From Terrimicrobiaceae bacterium (GTDB taxonomy: Bacteria; Verrucomicrobiota; Verrucomicrobiia; Chthoniobacterales; Terrimicrobiaceae): a DNA stretch of 64,000 nt. Shown here piece by piece: positions 16,288 to 25,822 of the stretch; position 1 is the first letter of the stretch; each line of letters begins with the position of its first letter. The stretch is taken from contig JAGYIV010000012.1 in the NCBI GenBank assembly GCA_018402345.1, forward strand, positions 1 to 64,000, read 5' to 3'. Made by a program: the position numbers and the translations under genes. The notes beneath the pieces were generated by a model. The model was not told where the DNA came from, made no database searches, and saw only the letters and a list, made by a program, of their open reading frames with translations.

Positions 16288-19191
16288 TTAAGGCACGGGT
16301 TCTGTAGATGAGTCGATTTGATCAGGCAGGATGATGGTTTCGTTCAGGCGATCGCCTGCGTAGGGGGTGGTGACATTTTTGAAAATGTTGTTTCTGGCGA
16401 GGATGTCGGTCGGCCCGCCTTGGAGGAAATCGGCCCAGCGGCCGCCGCGCGTGGTGACTTCGAGACCGATCTCCGCATCGCTTACGCTGCCGGCTTCGAA
16501 GAGGACATTTTGCACATTGCCGCCGACGAAGAAGCGGCCGTTGTTCGCGATGGTATTGCGGCGGAAGACCTGATCCAGAGCCATGGGGCCGTGGTAGTCG
16601 GGGGCGGTGACGGGAACGCCTTGGTCGGCTTGGAGTGTGCGGTCGTGGGAGATCGGCGGGTAGGTGAGGGTGCCGATGTTCGAGCCGCGCGGGAAGATGA
16701 ACGATGCGCCCCAAGTGGTGCCCTCGAGAATCTCGTTGTCGAAAAACTGCGCGCGCAGGCCGGGCAGGACCTGACCTTGGTAGGAAATGGTGATCTGCTG
16801 GATGGCGCCGCCGCGAATCGATTTGTTGCGGGCGGCGATGACCTCGATGCCGCCGCACCAGAAGAGAATGGTGTTGCCGGCATCGTGGGTGACATTGTCC
16901 ACCGCGATGACATGGTCGAGGGCTTTGCAGACGGAGATGAATGAGGTGGTGTCGAGTGGCACATCCCACGCTTTGTCGACGAGGAGAGTTTTTCCCGATC
17001 CGCCGGCGAGCGAGCGGTATTGGCCCGCGCCTTTTCCGTCGAGGACGACAACCACGGCGCCGAGCCACTTGGTCGCGAACTCGGGATCGTCGGTTTCCTT
17101 GGGCAGGACGAGGGTGGTGCCCTCGCATTTTTCCACAGTGCCGGTGTAGATGCCCACGGGAGCGTGGAAGTCGGAGTTGAATCCTCCGTCGCGATCGCCG
17201 CGGTAGCTGTCCTTCATGGCATTCCGGGCGATATAAATTTCGCGGGAATACATGCTTTGGATGCGCGTCTGGCCGTCGTTGGTAACCATGTCATGCACGC
17301 TATTGAGGCTCACGCCGCCGTCCGAGCAGTCGTTGTTTTCAAAGATCACTTTTTGCGTGCGGCGGCCGAAGACCGTCCAATGGCGGGGCACGGCGGAGAA
17401 CTTGTTACGGGCGATGTATCCCGAGGAACCGTTGAGCATGAGGACTTGGAGGGAGGAGTAGATGTCGCAGTCGGTGATCTGGATATTCGGTCCACCGACA
17501 TCGATCGCGCCGGTGCGCCGCTTGTCGCGCCAGCGTTTCAGGAAAACCTCTTCGGCATCGGAGAAGTGGCGGTTGGTGCGGTCGTTGTTGATGAAGCGGT
17601 CGAGCCGCATGAGGACGCGGCGGATCGTGACATGGCCGGCATTTGGCGAATTCACGGGAAGCTCGCTCTGGATGCCGGCATGGTGGTTGATCGCGTAGAT
17701 GGCGAGGTCTTCGACGGTGAAGTGGCCCTCGCCGCGGATGAGGTAGGGGTGGGGCTCGAAATCGACGCCTTTGATCGGCTCGAATTGCTGCGCGCCCCAG
17801 TAGAGTTTTTTCTGCCTCTGCTCGCGCGGCAGGAGATCGTCCACATAGGAGAGTGTGGTCAGGCCAGAACCTGCGCCGCGCAGGGTCACATGCATCGGAA
17901 TGGTGAGTCCTTTGGACAAAACGAAGATGCCGCGCGGGAATTGCACGATGCCGCCGCCGGCCTTGCCAGCGGCGTCGAGCGCCTTCTGGATGGCGTCTGT
18001 GCTGTCCACTTGGCCCTCGGCGAGCATGGCGGTGGTGTATTGGAGGTAGCCGGGTTCGGCGGGAACCGCGCCGTAGTTGGTGACATCGAAGATTCGCGAT
18101 GGAGCCCGCTTTTTCGGGCGATTTGAGTTTCCCGCTGTCGCAATTCTGCGGCGGCGTCCGCCAGGCCATTGTGGAATTCGACCATGTATTCGCTCTGGGG
18201 CTTGAGATCGGCGGGAGGAGGATGCGAGAATAGGCAAATTCATCGACCCTTCGGGGGTCAGCGAGATGGTTGAATCGCCCGCGCGGAGTGTGGCTTTGGC
18301 GCCAGGGTGTAAATTCAAATTCAGGCCGAAAGGCGGAGCTAACCGCCCAGGTGGCGGTCTCTGTCTCGTCGCCCTGCATCCACCAGAGTTTTGGGCGTTG
18401 AGGAGGGATGGTCCGGAGGATTCTTTTGCCATCAGCTGATGCGGAAGCGCACGATGCCGTCGCCGATCTGGGCGGGCAGGCGCAGGAATTTCAAGGTGCT
18501 GGGAGTTTGTTGAAGAACCTCGGCGGGCTGCCAATCGGTTGGATTTCGCTGTAGTTGGCATGACATCGAAGATTCGCGATGGAGCCTGCTTTTTCGGGGC
18601 GATTTGGATTTTTCCCGCTGTCGCGTTCGCGGCGGCGTCCGCCAGGCCATTGTGGAATTCGACCGTGTATTCGCCGGGCTTGAGATCGGCAGGAAGGGGG
18701 ATGCGAATGGCAAATTCATCGACCGCTTCGGGGGTCAGCGAGATGGTTGAATCGCCCGCGCGGAGTGTGGCTTTGGCGCCGGGGCGCAAATTCAAATTCA
18801 GGCCGAAAAGGCGGAGCCAACCGCCCGGAGTGGCGGTCTCTGTCTCGTCGCCCTGCATCCACCAGATTTTTGGAGCGTTGAGGAGGGATGGTTCGGAGGA
18901 TTCTTTGCCATCGCTGATGCGGAAGCGCACGATGCCGTCGCCGATCTGGGCGGGCAGCGCGAATTTCAAGGTGCTGGGAGTTTGTTGAAGAACCTTGGCG
19001 GGCTGCCAGTCGGTTGGGTTTCCGTTTTGCGAAAGGGAAATTTCCACAGCTGCCTTGCCGCCGAATCCATCGCCGCGCACGACGACGCTTTCGCCAGCGC
19101 GGACGGGATCGGAGGCCCAGATGACAACGGGTTTTGCGTGGAGGGTTGCCGTGCTCAGAGCGGCGAGTGCGAGGAGGAGGTTTTTTACCAT
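16288..19191 (-). CDS. Secreted pectin-lyase-fold protein with IPT/TIG-like N-terminus and an internal degenerate duplication
   Basis: 967 residues; signal peptide about 1-19 (LALAALSTATLHA). Residues 20-200 form an IPT/TIG-like beta-sandwich (VVIWASDPVRAGESVVVRGDGF). Residues of about 205-375 are a second copy of the same stretch, partly in the wrong frames (see the repeat entry). From FDVTNYGAVPAEPGY the pectate-lyase-3 pattern begins: DSTDAIQKALDAAGKAGGG, then VQFPRGIFVLSKGLTIP, then parallel beta-helix rungs such as VTIRRVLMRLDRFINND and NIQITDCDIYSSLQVLML. Such proteins are polysaccharide lyases or GH28/GH55-like hydrolases; no catalytic residue can be assigned. It overlaps the SASA gene by 7 nt and follows it in the operon. 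Confidence 0.8.
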   Translation of the reverse strand: MVKNLLLALAALSTATLHAKPVVIWASDPVRAGESVVVRGDGFGGKAAVEISLSQNGNPTDWQPAKVLQQTPSTLKFALPAQIGDGIVRFRISDGKESSEPSLLNAPKIWWMQGDETETATPGGWLRLFGLNLNLRPGAKATLRAGDSTISLTPEAVDEFAIRIPLPADLKPGEYTVEFHNGLADAAANATAGKIQIAPKKQAPSRIFDVMPTTAKSNRLAARRGSSTNSQHLEIPAPARPDRRRHRALPHQLMAKESSGPSLLNAQNSGGCRATRQRPPPGRLAPPFGLNLNLHPGAKATLRAGDSTISLTPEGSMNLPILASSSRRSQAPERIHGRIPQWPGGRRRRIATAGNSNRPKKRAPSRIFDVTNYGAVPAEPGYLQYTTAMLAEGQVDSTDAIQKALDAAGKAGGGIVQFPRGIFVLSKGLTIPMHVTLRGAGSGLTTLSYVDDLLPREQRQKKLYWGAQQFEPIKGVDFEPHPYLIRGEGHFTVEDLAIYAINHHAGIQSELPVNSPNAGHVTIRRVLMRLDRFINNDRTNRHFSDAEEVFLKRWRDKRRTGAIDVGGPNIQITDCDIYSSLQVLMLNGSSGYIARNKFSAVPRHWTVFGRRTQKVIFENNDCSDGGVSLNSVHDMVTNDGQTRIQSMYSREIYIARNAMKDSYRGDRDGGFNSDFHAPVGIYTGTVEKCEGTTLVLPKETDDPEFATKWLGAVVVVLDGKGAGQYRSLAGGSGKTLLVDKAWDVPLDTTSFISVCKALDHVIAVDNVTHDAGNTILFWCGGIEVIAARNKSIRGGAIQQITISYQGQVLPGLRAQFFDNEILEGTTWGASFIFPRGSNIGTLTYPPISHDRTLQADQGVPVTAPDYHGPMALDQVFRRNTIANNGRFFVGGNVQNVLFEAGSVSDAEIGLEVTTRGGRWADFLQGGPTDILARNNIFKNVTTPYAGDRLNETIILPDQIDSSTEPVP
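18081..19035 (-). repeat. 480-bp tandem duplication inside the pectin-lyase-fold gene
   Basis: The unit beginning TGACATCGAAGATTCGCG at 18561 recurs at 18081. The 18561-19035 copy reads cleanly in frame as the N-terminal beta-sandwich. The 18081-18560 copy differs by many one- to three-base insertions and deletions plus substitutions and is translated partly in the wrong frame (for example KSNRLAARRGSSTNSQ in place of QNGNPTDWQPAKVLQQ), yet stays open overall. The downstream copy ends at GTAGTTGG, also present just before the first unit, so microhomology may have made the duplication. It could equally be an assembly artefact from an uncorrected read. Confidence 0.85.
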
Positions 19192-20733
19192 AAATCGGTT
19201 CGGAATGGAGAGGCGGGAAGGCCCTCTTTGTTGTAGAGGTTTGCCCCAGCGGGGTCTTGGCAGTAAGCGTATCGGGCCGCCGCCGGTGCGGGCACTTCGG
19301 GGCTGGAGATGACAAGGTCCGCACCTTCAATGACGGCCACGGCGGGTTTGAAAATGCGGTCCTCGCCGGCGATTTCGATCCAAAGGAGTTTCGAGGCAGG
19401 ATCGGGCGCAACGGGTGCCAAGCCTTCTTTTTTTCCGATCATCAGACCGCTTTTCGCATGCTCGAACGAGACGCGGATTTTTCCATCCTCCACGCGGTGG
19501 CTTTTGTAGAGCGGTCCGGAGGGGGTGATGTCTTTTCCGTAGGGGCCTGCGAGTGCCCAGAGAGCGAGGCGTTTTCCGACATCCTGTTTGTTTTTGGGGT
19601 GGATGTCCTTCGAGTCGCCGATGTCGGTGGTGACGGCCAATCCTGTATTGGGAATCGAGAGGGCCTGCAACTGGGCTTCGCGAACTCCGGTCCATGAGGG
19701 GCTGTTGGGGCCGAAGTTCGAGAGTTGAACGATGTAAAACGGGAAGTCGCCTTGGGTCCACAGGGTGCGCCATCCGCCGATGAGTGCCTTGAGCTTGCCG
19801 AGATAGGCGGTGGAGGACTCCTTGCCGTTTGATTCGCCTTGATACCAGATCGCGCCACGCAAGGCGAAGGGGGCGAGGGGATGGATCATGCCCTTGTAGA
19901 GTTGGGTGGCTTGGGGGTTGTCCGCAAGCTGCCAAGGCGCGGTGGGTGGCTCGGTGAGCGACTCGTCATTTGCCAATGCGGCTTCGGCTTCGATGGTCCA
20001 TTTTTTGAGTGCGGCCAGGTATTTCGCGTGGAGTTTCTTTCCTTCGGGCGAGTGGCTGGAAAGGGAAAAAAGCTTGTTTTGGAGTTCGGTGAGATCCGGC
20101 GAAGAGGCGATGCTTTCGGGAGAGAGCCAGGGTTCGATCGCCGTGCCGCCCCATGTGGAATTCAAGAGGCCAATCGGCACATCGAGTTCCCGAAAAAGGT
20201 CGCGGGCGAAGGCGTAGCCAACCGCTGTGAATCCGCCAGCGGTTTCCGGCGAGCAGACCTGCCAGCCAGCCTTTGTATCCGCTCTTGCAAAGGCGCTGGC
20301 AGTGCGGGGAACCTTGAAATGTCGGATTTCGGGAAAATTGGCGGCCGCCTTTTCCTCCAAAGGATTCGCGGATTTTGCCACCGACCACTCCATGTTGGAT
20401 TGCCCGGAGCAGAGCCAGACTTCGCCGACGAGGACGTCTTTGAGGGTGATGGTGTTTTCGCCGGACACAACGAATGGTTGAGGCGTTTTGCTGGCTGTCA
20501 GTGGATCGAGAGTCAGTTGCCAAAGCCCGTTTTCACCGGCTGTGGTCGATTTTTCCTGTCCTGCGAAGGCGACGGTCACCTTTTCGCTAGGGGCTGCCTT
20601 GCCCCACACGGGGAATCGGCTTGTCACGCTGGAGGACCATGTTGTCGCCGAAGACGCTCGGGAGGGTGATGTCGGCGCGGAGGGGAGCGACCAAGACCAG
20701 AGCGATAGAAAAAACCAGGAAGCGAGAGTTCAT
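19185..20733 (-). CDS. SASA-type sialate O-acetylesterase-like carbohydrate esterase (frameshifted near its 5' end)
   Basis: The conserved region reads LCSGQSNMEW (catalytic Ser in GQSNM), LLNSTWGGTAIEPW, GAIWYQGESN and DSKDIHPKNKQDVGKRLA, the motifs of the DUF303/SASA acetylesterase family. The long open frame starts at 20627, but the signal peptide and first strand are in another frame from the ATG at 20733 (MNSRFLVFSIALVLVAPLRA, then LPSVFGDNMVLQR). The frames join if one base is removed from the GGGG run at 20610-20613. The corrected protein is about 515 residues. It should deacetylate a polysaccharide outside the cytoplasm. It lies 7 nt after the prepilin-like gene and overlaps the pectin-lyase-fold gene by 7 nt. 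Confidence 0.87.
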
Positions 20734-20740
20734 TGCTTGG

Positions 20741-21440
20741 CTAATTGTGTTTTATGTTCTTGGCGGGATCGATTTTGGTGCGGTCAATCGCTTCGATGTG
20801 GAAGTCTGCAAAAAGAGCATTCGCTTTTCCGTTATGGCGTGTGCCAATGATGGTTTGGTAGTTTGTGTCATCGAATTGCATCGTGTTTGCCGTAACCTGG
20901 CCATCCAGTGTCTGGCTATCCGTGATGAGGATGAGTTGGGATGGTCTCAGAAAAGCTATGGGCTTGCGGCGTGGGTAGGGAGATGTGGCGCCTGAGGGGA
21001 GAAAGCCCATCGCATATTTATTCGCCGTGTAGGTTCGAAACTTTGTTTTGCAGGACGGGCAGTTAAACGGATGCTTCGCAGTGGGGTTGTCATAGCTTGC
21101 CATGCTTGTGTATCGTGTTGATGGTGAGAGTTGCCCAATTCCGAGATAGTAAGCCAATGGGGCCTGCCAAGTGCTGAAGTTGTAGGAATGTCTCCTTTCC
21201 CTCGTAACTTGGACCCGAGGAGTAAGGAAAAAACCCATCATTTTCAGCTGAATATTGCTGAATGGCTCCGCCAATTTGCCGGAGATTGCTGACGCACTTG
21301 GCCGAATTCCCTTTTTCCATCATCGACCTGCTCATGGGAACGGCCAACGCTGCCAACACGGCGATGATAGCAATGACAACGAGCAACTCGATCAGCGTGA
21401 ACGCATGCTTTTTCTCTGGGGCGCTGTTTTTCTTTTCCAT
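20741..21440 (-). CDS. Prepilin-type N-terminal cleavage/methylation protein (DUF1559-like), frameshifted
   Basis: The N-terminus MEKKNSAPEKKHAFTLIELL followed by VVIAIIAVLAALAVP is a type IV prepilin/pseudopilin signal; an upstream in-frame start at 21476 is less likely. The frame is lost in the middle: residues up to KETFLQL are in one frame and STWQAPLAYYLGIGQL onwards in another. They join if one base near 21176 is removed. The C-terminus has GKANALFADFHIEAID, a variant of the H-x9-DG tail motif of planctomycete/verrucomicrobial pseudopilin-like proteins. The corrected length is about 232 residues. As first gene of an esterase/lyase operon, it may deliver or anchor these enzymes through a type II secretion-like pseudopilus; that is inference. 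Confidence 0.82.
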
Positions 21441-21626
21441 TAGGTGGTCCGGGGGCGGGGCAGGTTCGATGATCAAGAACCAATCGAACTATCCCATGGG
21501 GGTGTGCAACCCGCAACATAAATTATCATTTATTTTCATTTTATTAATGCAATGAAGCATTCTGAAAATAAAAAACTCTTATTTAATTTATAAAGCGTTT
21601 TTGGATATTGAAATCCGGCAGATTTT
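21441..21626. promoter_or_regulatory. AT-rich upstream region of the prepilin/SASA operon
   Basis: Between the LacI gene end and the prepilin gene start the DNA is strongly AT-rich. It contains an inverted repeat AATGCAATGAAGCATT near 21547 and the sequence ATAAAGCGTTTTT near 21592, whose AAGCGTTT core resembles LacI-family half-sites centred on CG. The adjacent LacI gene makes an operator here plausible, but no full palindrome is present. Confidence 0.35.
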
Positions 21627-22697
21627 CTATGGCGCTGCGATTTTCGGGGGGACCAGAAACGTTAGAATCTGGGCGGGCATGTTGTTGGCCCGTTGGATAA
21701 GTCGGTCCACGGCGACTGCGATGATTTCTGAAAAGGAGAGATCGATCAGGAGCGGAGCGGGATGGAGGTCTTTGACGAAAAACGGGGTTGTTCCGGCGAT
21801 GGCGAGTTTGACGCTTCCGTCGTTCAGCAACCCCTCCTCGCGGAGCGCCGCGTGGACTTGGGGGGCGTGGGATTCCAGGGTCAGGAAAACCCCGACGGGC
21901 TTGGGCATGGAGCGGATCGCCGTCGCGACGGTTTTGAAATCCTCGAATATTGAGAGGGGTTGGGGCCAGAAGTTGGTGGGGTTGGAGTAGAGGTTTTTCG
22001 ACGCGAATACATGGGTGGGGATTGTTTCGATCTGGGCGCGGTCGGTGAAGGCGCGTCCGCGCACATAGAGGGCTTCAAGAAAGAAGCTCGAGGCATTGAC
22101 GAGAGCCATCGATTGGCAGCCCGCGTCTTTCAATGACCGAAACGCCATATCGCCCACGGCAACATCATTCACGGTGACATGATCGACGCTGAAAATAGGG
22201 TGTCCGGGGGCAAAAATATGAACGCACGGAATCATGCCGGCGAGTTTGGTGATGCACTCGCGGCGATTGGCCGGCCGGCCTGAGATCAAAAGGATGGCAC
22301 CATCCACCTGGCGGGTCTCCACGCACAGCGGGATTTGATCGGTCGAGGTCATTTGATCCAGCAGCAAGTTGAGTTGCCGGGCGCGGCAGGTGCTTTGGAT
22401 TTGCTCGACCAACGAGGCCATGATGGGTTCCTGAAACAAGGAGCCGCTGCCTCCGATGGAGATCAAGGCGATCGAGCCGGTGCGAAGGCGCAGGGGGTGG
22501 GGCGCGCGGGGTTTCGGGCCTGGCCGGACCGAAGGGCGGACATAGCCCAGTTTATCGATGGCTGCTTTAACGAGTGCGACGGTCTTCGCTTTGACCAAGG
22601 GACTGCCGTTGATCACCCGGGAAACAGTGGCCCGTGAAACTCCCGCAGCATTTGCAATGTCTCCAATATTTAAATCTGGCATTGCTGAAATATCCAT
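21627..22697 (-). CDS. LacI-family transcriptional regulator
   Basis: 356 residues. The N-terminal helix-turn-helix LNIGDIANAAGVSRATVSRVINGSPLVKAKT is a classic LacI DNA-binding domain, followed by a hinge (LGYVRPSVRPGPKPRAPH) and a periplasmic-binding-protein-like effector domain. An alternative start at Met6 (22682) would bring the HTH closer to the N-terminus, as is usual. Such repressors sense a sugar and control neighbouring carbohydrate genes. It lies between the esterase/lyase operon and the symporter/GH2 operon and could control either. The last 40 residues lack the usual LacI-type tail and look slightly divergent. Confidence 0.88.
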   Translation of the reverse strand: MDISAMPDLNIGDIANAAGVSRATVSRVINGSPLVKAKTVALVKAAIDKLGYVRPSVRPGPKPRAPHPLRLRTGSIALISIGGSGSLFQEPIMASLVEQIQSTCRARQLNLLLDQMTSTDQIPLCVETRQVDGAILLISGRPANRRECITKLAGMIPCVHIFAPGHPIFSVDHVTVNDVAVGDMAFRSLKDAGCQSMALVNASSFFLEALYVRGRAFTDRAQIETIPTHVFASKNLYSNPTNFWPQPLSIFEDFKTVATAIRSMPKPVGVFLTLESHAPQVHAALREEGLLNDGSVKLAIAGTTPFFVKDLHPAPLLIDLSFSEIIAVAVDRLIQRANNMPAQILTFLVPPKIAAP

Positions 22698-22729
22698 GAA
22701 GTTGGTTCATTATTGCCAGACTTATTCTC

Positions 22730-25700
22730 TCAACATCGCGGCGGCTCGAGCAGATTGAGAGCGAAGAGATGGGCTGCGGGGTTGTCCTGGAGGCGGGGTA
22801 GGAGATCCACTTGGCAAACACGCCAACACCCTTTGCCATCACGGCGCTCGACAGAGACTGGCACCGGGCCCCACTTGCGCGCCCAGCCCCCATCGCCGCT
22901 GAGCAGAATCGGATTCCACTCCGGCGCTTCCAGAACAGTCGAAAGAATCGGCGAGGCATAGCCGAGTTGCTCGTTGAACCAGAATTTGAAATCCTCGCGC
23001 TGAAATCCCTCCACCATCGGATGGCCGGAATCGCACGAAACGAAATGGCGTGCTCCCATGCCGGAGGCTCGAACTTCGAGAGGGGCGTCGCCGAGGGTGT
23101 ATTGGCCTGTCGGTAGAGGTAAAAGAACAACGACTGCCCCGGCACGGACGGCTTGAGAGAGTGTTTGCGATTCGCTCGAGAGAATGGCCGGGTCGGACAC
23201 CAGGATAACTGCGTCGTCTTTTCTATTTCCTGAAGCCTTCGCGATTCCGAGGGTCTCGAGAGCCGCTTCGGCATTCGCATCTCCAGGAAAAACAAAAACC
23301 TCCCGCGCCTCGGGTTTGGGTTTTGGAAAAACAGCCAGCGAGATTTGCGAGTCGTGCAGAGCCGTTCCCTCGGCATCGACGAGAGCCGCCGAGATGGTTA
23401 GCTCGCTGCGTTCGCGGCAATCCGGCAAAGTGATCTCAAGCAACCCTTGTCCGGCAGGGGCGCAGCGGGCGAGGGAGGCTGGCGCGCGACCTTGGGCCAC
23501 GCATTGGCCTTGGTGTGTGATCTCGTATTCGAGAGTGCAGCCGGGCGGTGTCTCATCGAGATCATTGGCGACCCAGATTTCGACGGGCAACGACTCGCCG
23601 GAGAAGCCTGCCGTGCGGTCGCTGCGAAGCGAGATGGCCAGCGGTGACAGCGCATCACGGTAGGCGAACCATGCTTTTTTCGGGATGCGATTCACATCCA
23701 TGATCGTTTTCATCCAACCGGCCGGCCAGGCGTCGATGAAGAGGTGAATGGCAAACGTGTTCATCCCCGGGAGCCGGCGGAAGGCCTCCGTCATCAGGCG
23801 CGTGATCCACTCCTGATGGGCCTGGCTGGCCTCGATCCACTGCTCCAGCGTTTGCGGAGTGGGATACCATAGGTAGTGGAAATTCATCGACTGGGCCTTG
23901 GGAATAATGTCGGGAGTCCATTCTCCATTGGCGCCGCTTTTCAGCCACTCCTTCGGGTAGTGTTTCCGGGCGACTTCAAGGGAATCGAGCCCCTCGGAAC
24001 CGAACTCTCCGCAACCAAAGTGCCAGCCGGGTTTGACGGGCATCCAAGCGCCATGGTGCAAGGCGCCGATGTCAATGCCATGGCCGATATACCAACCGCA
24101 GTAGCAGTGGTTGTCCTGCATGCCCTCTGGCACTGGCGGGTCGTAGTCGCCATCCACGCACTTGATGACGCGGTCCGGATTTTCGCGGCGAACGGCCTTG
24201 GAGGCCATGTCGAAAAACAGCTCCATATCCTCGCGGAGCATGAACCGGTGGGGCTTGGCGCGGGCGGCGGGGAATGGTTCGTTGATGAAGGAAACGAGCA
24301 CACTGCTGGGATGCGAACGCACCAGCCGCTCCATCGCGGCCGACTGCCGCACGCACTCGTGAAATTGATTGCGTCGGATGGTGCCGAAGAGTGGCAGATC
24401 GGTCTGGAGCATCAACCCCAGGCGGTCGCAAGCCTCATACACTTCGCGCTGCACCGGATGCTGGGTGAGCCTGAGAAAATTCAGATTGGTGAGCTTGGCG
24501 AGGAGGATGTCGTCATGGAGTTGCTCGAAGTCGCCCCGAAAGACACACATGTCGAGATTGCCCATCGTGTTCGCTCCACGGAGTCGGATTTCGCGCCCGT
24601 TGAGGCGGAATTTCCCTTTCGGCGTCGAGGTTTCATCCTGCTCGAACCGTCGCATTCCAAATTGACGGCTTGCCGAGTCGAGCACCGCGCCGGCGGCATC
24701 GAGCAATTCGATTTGGGCCTCATACAGCCACGGGGTTTCGAGATCCCAAAGTCTCGCCTCCTCGATGGGCAGGGTGAGCGCGAGATAGTTTTTCCAGGCC
24801 CCATCAAGGCCGGCTCGGACTCCGGCGTGCCGTGGTCGAGGTCGCCAAATCCTCTCACCCACTCGCCGACGGCGCGATGCAGGTGCTTGTCATGAACGAG
24901 GGCGTCGAAATTCCGGCCGAAAATCGAAACGCGGAGCGCGGCTTCCTCGGGGGCTTTTGATCCTGAGCTTTGAATTTCCACCTGAATCTCGACCGCATCG
25001 AGCGAGGGGAGGGGACGCAGGAAAAGATCGGTGATTGCGAGCCTGGCGCGCGATTCGAAGCGAACCCCCTGCCAGATGCCCATTCCGGGCGGGCAGTGAT
25101 GCCATCCCTCCTCAGGATCGTCGTAGCCGAGGCCGGTCGCGGCGTAGATTTTGTCACCGTCGGTATCGCCATCCGAGAACGCCTGCCCAAGCATGGTGAA
25201 ATCATTTTCCACCCGCACCAACAGCACATTCCCGAAAGCCCGCGCGATGCCTGTGACATCAAATTCAAACGCCTCGAAAAATCCCTCATGCGTGCCGAGG
25301 CAGACGCCGTTCAGATAGACTTGGCAGCTGTAATCCACCGCATCGAAGCAAAGCACCTGCCTCTCTTGGGAAAACATTTCCGCCGGCAGGTCGAGCACCG
25401 TTCGATACAAGGTGGCCGCCGGACCAAGTGGGGGGCCGTAATGCGGAATCCGCACATCCTCCCACACGCCGATGCCGCGTTGCACGGATTCGAAATCCGC
25501 GCGGTCCGAGGCGGTTTCCACGCGCCACTGGAACTCGGCAATATCCAAAACCCGGCGCTTGGAAGCAAGCGGCGGTGCGAGGTTCGCCAGGAAGGGCGCC
25601 ATCCGCGCGCGCAGCGCCGCCAGTTCGGCGCGCAATTCCTGCGCCGTGGTGATTTTTCGCGCGCGCCGCATCGGATTTCCCAAGCCCCCGGCGCTCAGCG

Positions 25701-25818
25701 GCAGCAGATTCACCGGCTTCGAAGCTCGCTCGGGATGCACGAGGTCGGCATGCCGATTTGAAACCAACTCAGTGGCAATGGCGGCGAATTGGTCAATGGA
25801 TGATTTGTTCGTTTTCAT
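22730..25818 (-). CDS. Cytoplasmic GH2-family glycoside hydrolase (single frameshift)
   Basis: The start at 25818 (MKTNKSSIDQFAAIATELV) is 5 nt after the symporter stop, and no signal peptide is present, unlike the other GH2 genes here. The first frame covers residues 1 to about 335 (sugar-binding and Ig-like domains: WEDVRIPHYGPP, GIWQGVRFESRA). The second continues from AGLDGAWKNYLALTLPIEEA to the end. Restoring one base near 24811-24816 (GAGCC to GAGGCC on the coding strand) joins them into about 1029 residues. Catalytic candidates are SFINEPFP (acid/base) and FGCGEFGSEG (nucleophile). The C-terminal 150 residues resemble a class I amidotransferase-like or trimerisation domain. It probably cleaves oligosaccharides imported by the symporter. 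Confidence 0.85.
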
Positions 25819-25822
25819 GAAA

